Below, one piece after another: positions 21,959-34,023 of a DNA stretch of 64,000 nucleotides (positions are counted from its first letter, which is position 1; each line of letters starts with the position of its first letter). This DNA is from Nematostella vectensis (lineage: Eukaryota > Cnidaria > Anthozoa > Actiniaria > Edwardsiidae): positions 15,310,494 through 15,374,493 of the forward strand of contig NC_064040.1 in assembly GCF_932526225.1 (NCBI RefSeq). Reading direction: 5' to 3'. The position numbers and the translations under genes were made by a program. The notes beneath the pieces are model-generated. The model made no database searches. It had not been told where the DNA came from and saw only the letters and a program-made list of their open reading frames with translations.

Positions 21959-23367
21959 TGGAGGTTGGGATTCTGATCATTCCTGGTCCTCCGGTGCAAG
22001 CGTTAGATGTGGTATTGGTTCTGACTAATAACAATTTTGAATTCCAAACAATCTACAATAAGACTTTCAGCTATGAGACAATATTGGCTAACATTTTGTT
22101 GTTTATTGCCAATGATCCAACTCATAGATGTGGTAAAATCTGTAGATAGGTCAATGTACCAGGGACTAAATAGTGCAAGCATAAAATAAAAGCATTAAAT
22201 GCAGGGTGCCATAAACTGTATTTTCCATTATATAAAAGGGTTATGTAGGATGCATCAAGATTAAGAGAAGGTTATGTAAGTTGTGTCTTACATAATGGAA
22301 AATACACCTCATATACATTTCAATGAAGGTTGTCAGTGCGAATGGTGAATGGCAATTGCCAAATGGCAGGGTAGTAATTATTTGTAAAAATAAAGGTGAT
22401 AAATAAACTTAAGCTATACCAGAACCATATAATAATTATATTAAATGGATAGCAGTATGTATTATTTATATTTTTCTAAATTGGAAACAAATATTGTGGG
22501 ATCCATGAGTCCTTTCGGTCGTAGAACTGCCATTTATCAATGAGCATTTGCACTGACAACGTTTTTATGAAATAGGTGTATGTCATATGGATAAAAAGTG
22601 AAAAGCTCATCAATGCTGGCTACTATTGAGTAAACATTCCTTAAATAGGGTGTTCTCTTTAAAAAGGTGGTGTTTTATCAGGATTTACACAACTTAGGTT
22701 TGAATATGCAGTTAGCAGGTGTTGAAATACAATACTTTTATCAGAGGAAAAGAGAGGGCCAAATAACATTTCTTGTATAGCTTATAAATGCAAACTAGCA
22801 AAAATATTTTGTGGTTGTATAGCTTTTAAAAATAAAACATGTCTTAAACAGTACAATGCACACCTATAAACAAGGTATTATCAAATGTCCTTATTATAAT
22901 AATACAGGTATCCAGAAGATTAACTAATCTCTATATAATCACTGTAAGAGTACCACTTACTGTTAACATGATAGTGGAATGAGTTATATTATTATTGGAA
23001 TGAGTTATATTATTTCTCTGTATCTGTTCAGAATACCAGAAACAAATTTCAGTCATTTTGGAAGGAAATCATCCAGCTTTTTATTCTGGGATGACTCAAC
23101 ACAAACTTTTCATACTGGTATCATGTGAACACAAGATGAACTTCATTCCAGCATCACCACTCTCAGTCATCACCAATGATTCAATGTCAAACAATTTCAG
23201 TGAGTTTTATTTTTTTTATTTTGATAAACCGATCTGTTCCTGTTTATTTTCCTGATTATCACAAAGTCAACTATCATTTTGACCACACAGTCAACTTGCT
23301 CTACTTTTGCATTCTCTGCCGTATTTTTTGTTCATGCAGAAAAAAGATAGTACATAGTCAGCACTTG
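21959..23367. other. PH gene 3' UTR and intergenic sequence
   Basis: AT-rich sequence between convergent genes. A reverse-strand AATAAA (TTTATT at 23215-23220) may end THUMPD3. A short local duplication of GGAATGAGTTATATTA is seen near 22977-23012. No gene is recognised. Confidence 0.6.
22185..22190 (+). terminator. Polyadenylation signal of the PH gene
   Basis: AATAAA lies about 300 bp after the PH gene stop codon. Confidence 0.55.
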
Positions 23368-25764
23368 TTACTTGCTGTTGGTTGTCCTTAGCAGTGAATA
23401 CACCCCTGACTGTAAACCTCCCATGTTCACCCACAATGTCAACTTCACCTTCCACCACTTTTGCATTCGCTGTAGTGTCTTTGCTAGGGCCTTCTTATCA
23501 TGTGTCAGAATAACAGCACGTCCCGTCTTGGGGGGGCACACCCGTGCAAGCTCATCAAGCGCCTGGGGGTACAGGCTCCAGTTGTTCTGTTTGCTGCCGC
23601 TCTTCTTGCCAAATGGCAGATCAGTGACAATCACATCCATGCTATTTGTCTTGAAAGGAAGATTGCAGACATCCCATTGATAAATGTCAAGGGGAAGCTT
23701 TCTGAAATTATAATTGTATGAGTCACTTAGTGATTAGTACATGTCAAAAAAATTTTGAGATGCACATGCTATTTGCTAAAGTAACCAATTTACATATTTT
23801 AATTAGTCCTCTTTATAGGGTTATCATGTGCCCAAAATGGTAGGTGATTTGGAGGGTAAAGAACAATATGTTCATTAATTTGTGAATGTACTAATTATTA
23901 ATAAATGTATTTAAATAATGAGTGCTTGAGTTTTAGCAGGGCACAATTTAATTTTGTTTGCTAAGAAATTTCTTATGATGTTTATTCTTGAAACACAAAC
24001 ACCTACTGCTCTATTATTTTGCTACCAAAGGCTCTTAGGAGTATTGTCAATTACCTATTTTGCTTAGACGTAAGAGCTGATAGGTTGGCCAGAGTCCTTG
24101 ATGGAGCTAGCTCATGGTGATCCCCACATATATGGACACACAAAGGCCAGTTTAGTAGGGCTTCTATTGGGATAGAGCCCCCTCCACACATGGGATCACA
24201 AACCACATCACCTACAGAGACAAGATGGAAACTGAATGGAAGTCCATTGCCTGAGAGCAAATATATTACTTTATTAGTATGCAATAAATAGCCTTTTCAG
24301 GCACAAAAATGCACCCCCTGCACCCTTTAACCCCATAACATAATAGCCCTGGAGTTTATGAGAGCCAAAGTGTGGAAAGTTAATACATTTGCATATGCCA
24401 CCTCCAAAGAGACCATAAACCAGCCCTCTCAAGGTCTCAAAAATATGTAAATGATATATGTGGCCATCACTGTATAAACTTAAGATATGCAGATGGTGCT
24501 GTTTCAGGAGAATTTCAGTTATAGTCTAATAATATCAGGCAGGTAGCCTACTCAATTGGGAAGATCCATTAAATAAAAGAAAATTTTACTTCCATAGTTA
24601 GCTAGCTCAAGAGTTCTAAGAGAAAAATGGTCCCCTAGATGAGTAAACTAATGTGACACCCAAAATCCTGGCTAGTCCCTTTTGATAGCTATTTTGAAAT
24701 TGGTGTAAGAATCTGTGAATAGTGCACGAGTTGAATCACAATCAAAACAGAGCTGAATACAAAGGTGTCCTCTGGGAATGGTTGCGTCAGGGGCAGCGGA
24801 TGGGGAGGGGTAGGGGGGGGGGGCGCTTGTACCTAAATGGTGTTACATGTAAAAGTCGATTGCTTGATAAAAGACAATTTTATACATTTGTTTAATTGTT
24901 TGTATCATTTTTATCCTATACTCTATGTCAACCCAGGCACTTCCCTTCCCCCACTTTAAAAGTCACAATCCCTCCCCTGCCCCCCACCCCTCAAAACTCC
25001 AACACTCCAACACCCCTGAGAGTACCACTATTTTCTGTATTTTATTATGCTAGAGTTGTATTACCTGTTTTTATATCGGCAAGTTTTAAGAGACAGTACG
25101 CCAAGGAAGATTTTAGGGTAGTTGGACCAAAATGTTCAATATTCCTCCGCCCTTGTGTCTCCCTTGTAAGGGCAACACCAACAACAACTCTGTCATCAAC
25201 AACATTAAGTATAATTTCAATGTCGGCATTAGATAGATTGACAGGCCAGTGAAATAAGTCATTCAGACCGCCTCCTAATTGAGCTGCTGCATCAGATGAT
25301 TTAAAGTCATGATTGTTTCCACTGCGTGAGCATGTGACACGAAAACTAGGTAAGGACTTGATTTCCTCAGCAGATAGTTGCTTAGCAACGTCATCATCTG
25401 TTTTTGTCACGGGGCCCTGGTACCCAGTGAAAGCTTTCCAAGTTTCAAGCGCTGATTTCCAATGAAGCTGCTTTGCAAGATCGTAAAACTTCTGTAAAAC
25501 GTCACTGTTTTCTTTCGTTGAGCCAAAATCCTCAATTCGATCCACAACAACAAATAATCTCTCAATTGAACGCAAGTTTTTCGCCGTTTCTAAAGAATCC
25601 AGAGAAATATCGAAGTAAATTCTTCCTCTTTCCCTTACAGGTTTAAAATCGAGTTTTTCTTGACATTCTAGCACCGCCACAGACTCTAAACCGGTAATGA
25701 CTGTGGCACAAAGCTCGCACATGTTTTCTGGTTTCTTCACACCGTCCGCCATCATGACGAACAT
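23368..25764 (-). CDS. THUMPD3: THUMP-domain tRNA guanosine N2-methyltransferase
   Basis: THUMPD3 (with TRMT112) makes N2-methylguanosine at position 6/7 of tRNAs. Exons: 25764-25065, 24211-24055 and 23701-23368, phase-consistent, up to 396 aa. The first exon carries the N-terminal ferredoxin-like region and THUMP domain (SFRVTCSRSGNNHDF). The Rossmann methyltransferase follows, with the SAM-binding loop DPMCGGGSIPIEALL and the catalytic TDLPFGKKSGSK motif. The end is GGLQSGVYSLLR. Three nearby ATGs (25764, 25755, 25752) are possible; the last, starting MADGVKK, is shortest. It is somewhat shorter than the human protein. It is head-to-head with the gene at 25899. Confidence 0.95.
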
Positions 25765-25898
25765 TGAGTCTCCGACCTACACACGAGGTTCCTCGAGTAT
25801 TGTCCGTATGACCATCGTAGGATACGAGATAGCATCGACAGAAGAACCAGGAACGCCTGTTGAATGCTGAAATGTTTCCCTGAAAAGTAGAAGTGATA
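25765..25898. promoter_or_regulatory. Short bidirectional promoter region, THUMPD3 / coiled-coil gene
   Basis: Only 134 bp separates divergent start codons, so both 5' UTRs and the core promoters must overlap or lie in this stretch. No TATA element stands out. Confidence 0.6.
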
Positions 25899-27312
25899 AT
25901 GGAACAGGACGACTATTTTACTGCAGCCCAGGAACAACTAAGGGAAGAGCAAGAATTGAAGCGCGTTATTTCTCAACGTAGTAAAAATATCGAAAAGCTT
26001 GCCGCAGATATCAAACAACTTAGACAAGTGAGTTGCATAAAATGCGTCATCACATGTACTAGCAGGCCCGTAGCCAGGATTTTGAGCGGGGTGGTTCGTT
26101 TTTCCATTTCAGCGGACCAAATTTCCGGTATACCCCTCTCCTCACCTTATTACATTAGGCAATCAATCTTGTATTTAAAATGCTTTTAATATGGTGCTTT
26201 TTAACATATATCGATAATAATAAAGATAATTATAATAAAAATATTTTTATAGTCATTTTAAAGATATATTGATGTGCACGGTATATCTCCAGCCAAACGT
26301 TATATATTTTTGTTTGTTCTGAGCAGACCTTCAAGCTGGGTGGGGGTACCTCCAAACCCCCCCCCCCCCCTGGCTACGGGCCTGCATAGACGTGCCATTT
26401 TGTCGGGTTCTTATTCTAAAGCCCCATCTACCATCTACACTAACAATGTTTAAATGACAACTATATTTGTTGGCATCTACACTAGCAATTTTTCATGTGC
26501 GACAATTTTAATCGCTGAGAAAAAGCAAACCTGCTAGCTTTTGAGCAACTATTGTTGCCACATAAAAATTTGCTCCATCTACACTTTAGCATATAAAAAT
26601 TGTCACAGAGTGGTTTTTAAAAAAAACCACTACAGCTATCCCCCCTATTTAGTTTATTTCGTACTAATACGAAATGTCTTTGTTCTCTTTTGTTTTGGCT
26701 TGACTTACACTTTTTTAATAATGACATTTTGTTGCACAGGATTTGAAAACCACCCTCAAAATTGTCAACTAAAAATTGTTGGTTAGATAGGGAATAAAGG
26801 GGCTTGACTGAGTTGCTTTCATTTGGTTAGGTTTTAGAGGAGTATAGAGTCTCCACGACAAGTCTTTCAGATGCGACCCTGACTGAGCAAAACATCGAAT
26901 CAAAACTGGAAAATGAAGCTAAGGAAATGTGTGAAAGACTAGGCCCTACAGAGATTCAAGGTGTCTTTCTTTCTTTCAATTCTTTGTTTTAAGAAAGCAT
27001 ACACATAAAATAACTACAAACATGGGTAGAGCCAAAGCCGAAGAGTTGTGATCTGCTTTGTCATTCAAGCATGGTCTTAATAGAAAAAAACAGCTATGCA
27101 GGAAAAGTGTCTGCCTTCAGCAGAATTCCAGGAATTTCATAATACGAAATAAGAAGACTTATCACTGTCAAAACTTACCAGCTAAAGTTTGTCAGGATTA
27201 ATACAAATCAATTTATTTTCCAGGAATTATGCAAACACTTCGACAGAAGAAAGTTTTAATATCTGCAGAGAATGCCAAATTGAGGAAGGAACTCCAAGAC
27301 CTCGATGATTGA
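25899..27312 (+). CDS. Small coiled-coil protein, family not recognised
   Basis: Three exons (25899-26027, 26831-26960, 27224-27312) join in phase to a 115-aa protein. It starts MEQDDYFTAAQEQLREEQEL and ends LRKELQDLDD. Almost the whole length is predicted helix with heptad-like spacing and many Glu/Lys/Gln residues; there is no membrane segment and no signal peptide. Such proteins are often subunits of kinetochore, augmin or tethering complexes, but nothing here identifies one. Support for it being real: canonical splice sites, consistent phases and a tight bidirectional promoter with THUMPD3. The first intron hosts two MITEs. Confidence 0.75.
26062..26385. mobile_element. MITE with 17-bp terminal inverted repeats
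   Basis: GCAGGCCCGTAGCCAGG at 26062-26078 is exactly inverted at 26369-26385. A poly-C run precedes the right end. It is non-coding and AT-rich inside. The ends resemble, but are not the same as, the GGCGTAGCCA family at 11768 and 48541. Confidence 0.85.
26607..26754. mobile_element. AGAGTGGTTTT family MITE, short copy
   Basis: It begins AGAGTGGTTTTTAA and ends GATTTGAAAACCAC. The inside has CTATTTAGTTTATTTCGTAC and TTCTCTTTTGTTTTGGCTT, which match the fragment at 38108 and the reverse complement of the element at 27922. Confidence 0.75.
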
Positions 27313-27921
27313 ATGCTCAATTCTATGACAAGTGCAAGGAAAGCTGGTAGGGAAGCATACAAAATTGCATCCTTCATCTTGAGAAAGGTTACATCCCTGG
27401 CTCAGCCAGGCTTGATGAAATTTTGAGTAAGGCAAAATTATTTATACCTTGCTAAGCATTGGCTTTGCAATGGTATAGGCATGACGAAAAAAACATGACT
27501 TAATGCTTCAAATAAGCTCATTTCACATCTAATAAGGCAAAAAATTTCTTTACATACTTAGTGAGTAATAGGAAACAAAATATCAAATGCGACTTTTTTT
27601 TAATTGATTCGAATTTTTGTGAAGTGTCATTGAGATTTGAGCTTTTCGTCCCTGAGCTCATACATAGCGCAAGGATGATCAAGGAAAAAATATCTTAAAA
27701 AGCAAAAATCTGGGTATGTGCATTTTGGCCTCACGTTATTTGTGTTTCAAAAATCAGTCCGGAATACAAGGAACTGATGGCCATTGTAAGGAATTGTGTC
27801 TTCTTTCTCTATCTCAAATTGTGAATTTTCCAGGTTTTTCCGTCATGTCAATGGTATAAGTTGTAGAGTGGTTTTCATTAACCCATGCAACCAATATACA
27901 GTACTTAAGTGTATTGCACTT

Positions 27922-28245
27922 AGAGTGGTTTTCAAAATCCCGTGAAACAAAATGTAATTGTTAAAGTGTAATAGTTAAGCCAAAACAAAAGAGAACAAAG
28001 AGATTACTGTTGTGACCTTATCGTGGTTCTACTATCAGAAAGCCATGAGTGAAGACGGTGCTTGTTTATTGTAGATCTGTGTGATTCAACACTTTCCTAA
28101 TCATACATGTGCTATATGCTAATTACAATATTTGTGATCATGTGATTAATATGACGTAATCATTAAGATATTAGATTACTACAATTACAATGTATTAGTA
28201 CTAAATAAACTAAAAAGTATTTCACGGGATTTTGAAAACCACTTT
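27922..28245. mobile_element. AGAGTGGTTTT family MITE, long copy
   Basis: The ends GTGGTTTTCAAAATCCCGTG and CACGGGATTTTGAAAACCAC are inverted copies over at least 23 bp (27925-27947, 28220-28242). The inside is AT-rich with no coding potential. A solo similar end (GAGTGGTTTTCATTAACCCA) lies just upstream at about 27868. Confidence 0.85.
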
Positions 28246-28562
28246 AAACATACCTGTACATACTATCCTATCAGGTCTAATACTGTTTTGTATAAAGAAT
28301 ACACTTTGTCTCAAAGGTTAATAAAAATATCAACTCTCTAATCTACAGTTGACTTCTCCAAGTGAATGACATGGTACAGATACCACTCCACTCACACTCA
28401 AACACAAACAAAATGTGTATTTAATTGTTTAAAACCATTTTTTTTTTCAAACATGAGAAAAGTTTGGGGAAAACATAAGGCTATATGGAACAAGACAAGG
28501 ACAATACATGCATCATAATAGCAATCTTTTTATTTATTACAATACCATCATGTCATAAAACC

Positions 28563-28568
28563 TTTATT
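28563..28568 (-). terminator. CRLS1 polyadenylation signal
   Basis: TTTATT on the plus strand is AATAAA on the coding strand, 66 bp past the CRLS1 stop codon. Confidence 0.65.
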
Positions 28569-28633
28569 TTATATAGACGTATATACACAAATGAGACAAA
28601 ACTTCCTTTTATTTACACTGATTCTGCAGAGTT

Positions 28634-31600
28634 TTAACTGATATATCTAACTGCAGTCTTTGAAGCAAATAGATAACTTATTGATGACATGATTGTAGAA
28701 GCACCAACAACATACCTAAAAAATGATGTAATTAATATTTGACAGCAAGGAAACCCTACACACAACTATCCCATAATCAAACGAACTCCATGATAGTGAT
28801 AGGGTGTGGAAGTGGTGGATATCCGAGGGAAGACAGGGGGGGGGGGGGGGGGGGCTTGTGTCCCAGCATCTCCCAATTTTTGTATCTCAAATAACTCACC
28901 AGTAACCTTGAAGGTATGGGTGATCAACAAACCCAAGCAGAGGTGCAAGTAAAGTACAGCCAACCAGGCCAAGCTGAAGCACAGTGTTAGCCTAAGAGAA
29001 GGTGAAATGTAGAAACTGAATGATAATTTGACATATGAAGAGCACTTGAGAAAATGATTGCTGTACCTTGCCAAGAAAGTTTGGTCTCAATTCAACAGTT
29101 GCTAAGTTGACATCAAAATATCTAGAAATTGTTTTCTAAGAAAAAAAACAAAACATTAAATATGAATAATAAAAAATGTAATATGCCAACTTTTATTACA
29201 ATAATTCATGAATAATAAAAGCTGGACAATGATTAGCTGCATGCTAAAGACATTAGCATGCTTAGACAATAGCGTGCTAAGACAATAATATTTGGACTTA
29301 CTGGTGGAGGGAGAGATTTGAAGCGGAAATAAAAAGATGCACCAATCAATAATCCATCTCTGCTTATGATCAGGGCTGTCAAAGGGACTGCAAAGTACAA
29401 AGAATGCTACATCAAGAACTATATACAGTCTGTAATTTAGAAGGAGGCCAATGTTATTGATGGACAGAGAAAGATATAATTGGAAATTCACTGATCTCAC
29501 ATCATTACTCTACTCCCTAATTACAATTGCTAAGTCAGACAAGCCAACATTTTACTTTAGCAAGGAGAATTGAAAAAAAAAAATCAGAAATGAAGCTAGA
29601 TACTGCCTCGTTATATGATGGCTTTTATATTTTTCTCAGGAAAAATGTATTATAGTTTTTTTTCTACCAATTTTCACAATAACCAGGAGGAGCAGTTTCA
29701 CTTAAATATTTATTAACTTAAAAGTGAAGCTTTATTTTTGAGTCATAGAAAGGATTTAAGGAATTGAAGACAATTGGCAGAGACTTTGTCCCTCAATAAA
29801 TCAATAACCAATCAATCTAATTAATAACCTAAAGCACCATGAAACAGTACCAATATCAGCCAGTACTACAGGTGCCACTACGCTCAGCTGAATATAAGAT
29901 AAGGAAAATGTTGGTGAGCTACTTCACGGCACCTCCAAACATGGCGTACAACCAGTGCCAGCATGCTGAGTCACTGTTTTGGGGTTTAAGTGATGTCTAG
30001 GTCATTGTCTCAGGTTTAAGTGATGTCTAGGTCATTGTCTCAGGTTTAAGTGATGTCTAGGTCATTGTCTCAGGTTTAAGTGATGTCTAGGTCATTGTCT
30101 CAGGTTTAAGTGATGTCTAGGTCATTGTCTCAGGTTTAAGTGATGTCTAGGTCATTGTCTCAGGTTTAAGTGATGTCTAGGTCATTGTCTCAGGTTTAAG
30201 TGATGTCTAGGTCATTGTCTCAGGTTTAAGTGATGTCTAGGTCATTGTCTCAGGTTTAAGTGATTATCTAATTCTTCTAAGCTGTTTAAAGTCAAATAAA
30301 GATTGGTACAATCTACCTGGCAAGAGACCAGCAACTGTCAGAGATATGGTTAATACACTCATCAGAATCTTGTCAGCCATGGGGTCCAGTACAGTACCAA
30401 ACATTGATCCCTGATTCTTGAAATTTCTTGCTATGTACCCATCAAGCTAATAATATCAAAGAGTAGTCATTCAATAATGAGTATTTGCTGCAGTGCCTAT
30501 TCAGTTGGCTACATTGCAGCATAAGAAGAAAAAAATCAAGCTCATATTAAAGCACAGTTAATTTTAGGGCAGTAGCAGGTAACTGAGGGTGTGTGGTCTC
30601 CCCCAATAATTTTGAAAATCATATTATTGCAGTCCATCATGCAGTGTTTTTCCCCAATTATTTTCATGGAGCTGCTACTGAACTGTTGCTTTAAAAGCAT
30701 CAAAAACAAATCATGACCTTTTTTTTTTCAAAAGTATCAAGGGTTTAATATAAGGTAGTTAGATAGAGTTGTTGTAAGACGTACCATATCTGTGATGCCT
30801 GCAAATCCAAATATTAGCACAGACGTGAGGTAATGCTCTGATACAATAAAGTACCCAAGGAATGGAGCAGCAATAATCCTTGACGCAGAGAGGAGGTTGG
30901 GAACCGTGAAAATGTCCTCTCTCTAAAATAGGTATAAATAGAAACAATTGTTTTTGATTTTGTAGAAAGCTATTTTTACAGAAATCATGCAGGACAGCAA
31001 CAGAAAGTTTACTGATCATCTTTGAGTCAGTTTTTAAGGAAACTCGAAACCTGACAAAGTAACTCACAAGACCGGATGGTTAAATCTGTAATTCTTCTGA
31101 GATTGATTCCCCCCTTTTTTTGTCAAGGCTTGAGAATTTTTTGGGGGGAGGGGTGGGTAGATTTATTTTTGGAAGGAGGGATGGTGGGGTTTACCCTCAC
31201 AGGGGGGGTTGCAAGATAAATCAGCTAAATGGCTTTCCTGCTATCATTTAGCCAATCACCACTCAGCAGACGTTTGCTGTTCAGAAATCTCTCTCGCACA
31301 ATAGCGCTACACAAGGAATTATTTTTCACTGATAGAAAATGTTAATTTTCTATTGTCAATTTTCCATAAAAGGATTTTTCAGAAGCGATTAAAAAAAAGC
31401 GGGAGATTTAGTGCTCAAGGCAGGAGAGCGTGGGATGAGGTCCAAAATCTTGAAACTAAACCGTCCTACCTAATGCGGGAGAGTTGACAGGTATGAACAC
31501 ATAAGGGGGAGGCTATCCCATCCCACACCACCACCTAATAACGGGCCCTGGGAGATACAATGTAAGGAAGCATCCACCCTCTTCCCCCTCTCCCCGCCAT

Positions 31601-31975
31601 CCCATCTTACAAAATCGTGACCCTCGTCACGCCTACCAATTCTTTGACTTTTTCCAGCCGTTCTCTGATTGTTTTCTCCTGTCCCTTGCTACTGCAATGC
31701 CTAATGGGCACCGCAAGTCGTCTAAGTAGACCAGTATCTTGAAAAAGAGTTCTTTTATAACGCAGAAAACCACGTGAGAAATCCAAATTTGTTGCCACCA
31801 AATACCGATCACCGGTTCCTCGCTTTAAAACTGCAAAGCCACTCCAACATGATATATAGGAGGAAGAACGTCTGCGGCTAGATCTTAATTGTCTTAAAAA
31901 TAAAAATAGCGGCATTTTGATGTTTGTGGATAATGTTTTCGGGGGAATTATAAACTTTATCGACACCGCCGCCAT
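28634..31975 (-). CDS. CRLS1: Cardiolipin synthase (mitochondrial)
   Basis: CRLS1 condenses CDP-diacylglycerol with phosphatidylglycerol in the inner mitochondrial membrane. Exons: 31975-31637, 30922-30785, 30446-30317, 29387-29302, 29135-29067, 28991-28900 and 28715-28634, giving 311 aa (human about 300). The N-terminus is rich in Arg/Ser and lacks acids over its first half, a likely mitochondrial targeting sequence. [15 protein letters not shown] opens the catalytic region. The CDP-alcohol phosphatidyltransferase motif is complete across the exon 2/3 junction: DGYIAR, then G, then DPMAD. Later hydrophobic segments include [20 protein letters not shown]. The ATG at 31975 is the first in frame. 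A 30-bp tandem array sits in the intron after exon 3. It is head-to-head with NDUFAF1. Confidence 0.96.
29992..30265. repeat. 30-bp minisatellite in a CRLS1 intron
   Basis: Nine almost perfect copies of GGTTTAAGTGATGTCTAGGT, then CATTGTCTCA. No resemblance to the flanking CRLS1 donor (30316) or acceptor was found. Near-identity suggests a recent expansion. Confidence 0.95.
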
Positions 31976-32220
31976 TTTGGCCGCGTTAAAGGACGGGAAC
32001 CTGGGCCCAGACTCGACTTTATACGGAATAACATGTTTCAAAAGTGTCAAAAATTGTCGAAAATTGTTCGTCGTCGACTGATTAAAGGCTTTTAATTTCT
32101 ATGATTTCAAGTGTTTTTAAACAAGCCTTGAAATCTTTAAAATATTCCAGTTTTTTGCTACCACAGGGAACCCGATAAACACAGGCATCCCAAGAGCGCA
32201 CAAGAACTTCCTAATCAAAG
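31976..32220. promoter_or_regulatory. Bidirectional promoter region, CRLS1 / NDUFAF1
   Basis: 245 bp separates divergent start codons of two mitochondrial genes. Near both ATGs the sequence has GCCGCCATTTTGG or AAGATGGCGGG, a YY1-like/start-context motif common near metazoan starts. Confidence 0.55.
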
Positions 32221-34023
32221 ATGGCGGGACGTTTTGGACTTATTCGAGAAATTTTCTCAAAACCTATTATGAAGAAGGCAGCTAAAGCGATCTTCCCTGA
32301 CCCTATGGACCAATACAGATTAGAGTTAATGCTCTGGGATTTTAAGAAGAAGGAGACCATGGACAAGTGGGTGACGATAACTGATAAACAATTTGGAGGT
32401 TTGTCTACAGCCGAGTTCGTTCCAAGCAAGTCTGGCAAAGCTGTCTTTAGAGGAAACTTATCTACAAAGTTACCGAAGGAGAGCGAAGCAAAGCACACGG
32501 GAGTGTGTGCTGTACGGTCACAGCCACAAGTGGTGAGTTTTGCTTATGCGATTGTTCTTTCATGGATCTCTTTTATACTAAAACATATTATTAAGCAAAA
32601 CCCCTTAGGTCCGCCCATGCTAGCTGCAAAAATTAACTAATCAAAACACTGTATAAAGCCATAAAGATTTTGTCTTTATTGTATTTAGATCAGCCTGAAT
32701 CAGCTGCTGGGAAAAAAAATAAAAAATACAGAGTAGATATGGAAGCAACTTGTATGAACTGGGCCTCAGCCTATCCACTTCTGGTTTTTAATCATGATAA
32801 GCTTGTCTATCATAAACCATGTTAAGTTTGCCTTTTCCTGGCTAAATGCAGTTGGTTTAGCATACCATAAGAAGAAAATGTTTTTTTAGAAAAGTGAATA
32901 ACTCTTAGTTAAAATCATGCTTTTTTCTAGTTGCATGTGATCATTCCTTTCTCTTTGTTGAGTGGGTGCGATAATGGTGATTATGATGGAACTCATACAG
33001 TTGAATGGGTGATGACATGATAATGAAGACATGATTATGATGGAATTCAACCTTTTGCATGATCACAGGACTGGAAAGGGCGTGTTGTGCCATATGACAC
33101 CTCGGAGTATGACGGGATACAAATGAGAATACGAGGAGACGGCCGGACATATGCACTGAACATCCAGCCAGACAGTGTCCGCTCAGATGATTTACACCAA
33201 GCCTTTATGTACACACGAGGAGGGCCATATTGGGAGACTATTAGGGTATGGATATATGTGTGCCTAGTATGTGTAAGGACTATAATGGTATAGATATATG
33301 TGTGCCTAATATTTGTAAGATGATAAGGGTATGGATTTATGTGTGCCTAGTATGTGTAAGACGATAAGGGTGTGGATATATGTGTGTCTATTATGTGTAA
33401 GACAATAAGGGTATGGATATATATATGTTATATGGGTAAGACAATAAGTGTTATGATATACAAAAAAACGGGTCCAAACACATCTAAAGGGAGAAGGAAA
33501 TAAAAGAAAAAACATGTTTTTTCTCTTATGCTGTTATGTCCATGTTGTTATGTCGAAGATAAGAGTGCTCGCGCCCATGTCGTTATGTTGATATGTCGCT
33601 AGTGTGCACTAGGCATAAGTTGTCACACTTTAGCCTACAAAGAATAGGCGTACGCTAGCCTGGAAAATGCTATATAAAGCATTAGGGTTACCAGCTTGGT
33701 GTATTTTTTAAAAATAATAAAGTTTTAGCGCTCTTTGCATGGTCCAAGGGAAACTCAGAACTCCTTGTGCAAACTAGATGCGAAACAGATGGTTAACTCT
33801 TATTAATATCTTTTCCTTGCAGATGCCATTCAGCAAATTTATTCTTACAAACTCTGGCTACTTACAAGACCACCAGATGGATATCCCGCGCATGCGGACA
33901 TTTGGAATTACACTAGCGGACAATAATGACGGACCTTTTTCTCTTGAGATCGATTACATCAAGGCTGTTCTGTACATCTATCAGCCGAAACATTTCCAGT
34001 ACCAGCATGATAAATCTGACTGA
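32221..34023 (+). CDS. NDUFAF1: Complex I intermediate-associated protein 30
   Basis: NDUFAF1/CIA30 is an assembly factor of mitochondrial complex I. Exons 32221-32532, 33069-33245 and 33823-34023 are all phase 0 and give 229 aa. The CIA30 domain is clear: DFKKKETMDKWVTITDKQFG near the front, then MRIRGDGRTYALNIQPD, FMYTRGGPYWETIRMPFSKF and LADNNDGPFSLEIDYIKAV. The N-terminus MAGRFGLIREIFSKPIMKKA is basic and amphipathic, fitting mitochondrial import. It is shorter than the human protein mainly before the domain. Intron 2 opens with a tandem array copied from its own donor (33236-33440). A polyadenylation signal AATAAA lies at 34130. Confidence 0.95.
33236..33440 (+). repeat. 42-bp array copied from the NDUFAF1 donor junction
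   Basis: Five copies. The first spans the exon 2 end, GACTATTAGG|GTATGGATAT. Later copies read GACTATAATG|GTATAGATAT, GATGATAAGG|GTATGGATTT, GACGATAAGG|GTGTGGATAT and GACAATAAGG|GTATGGATAT. Each is followed by ATGTGTGCCTAGTATGTGTA or a variant. Every copy keeps a GT at the donor position. Confidence 0.92.

Larger units (their letters stand above)
27313..28633. other. Intergenic, convergent coiled-coil gene and CRLS1
   Basis: AT-rich; contains the AGAGTGG MITE at 27922-28245. No open frame of interest. A reverse-strand AATAAA (TTTATT at 28563-28568) lies 66 bp past the CRLS1 stop. Confidence 0.65.

Noticed and set aside
28843-28855. Long G/C homopolymers (also near 16400, 26361, 45221, 52804) as G-quadruplex regulators
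   Set aside because: Simple homopolymer runs, some of them at MITE ends; nothing links them to a regulatory role.
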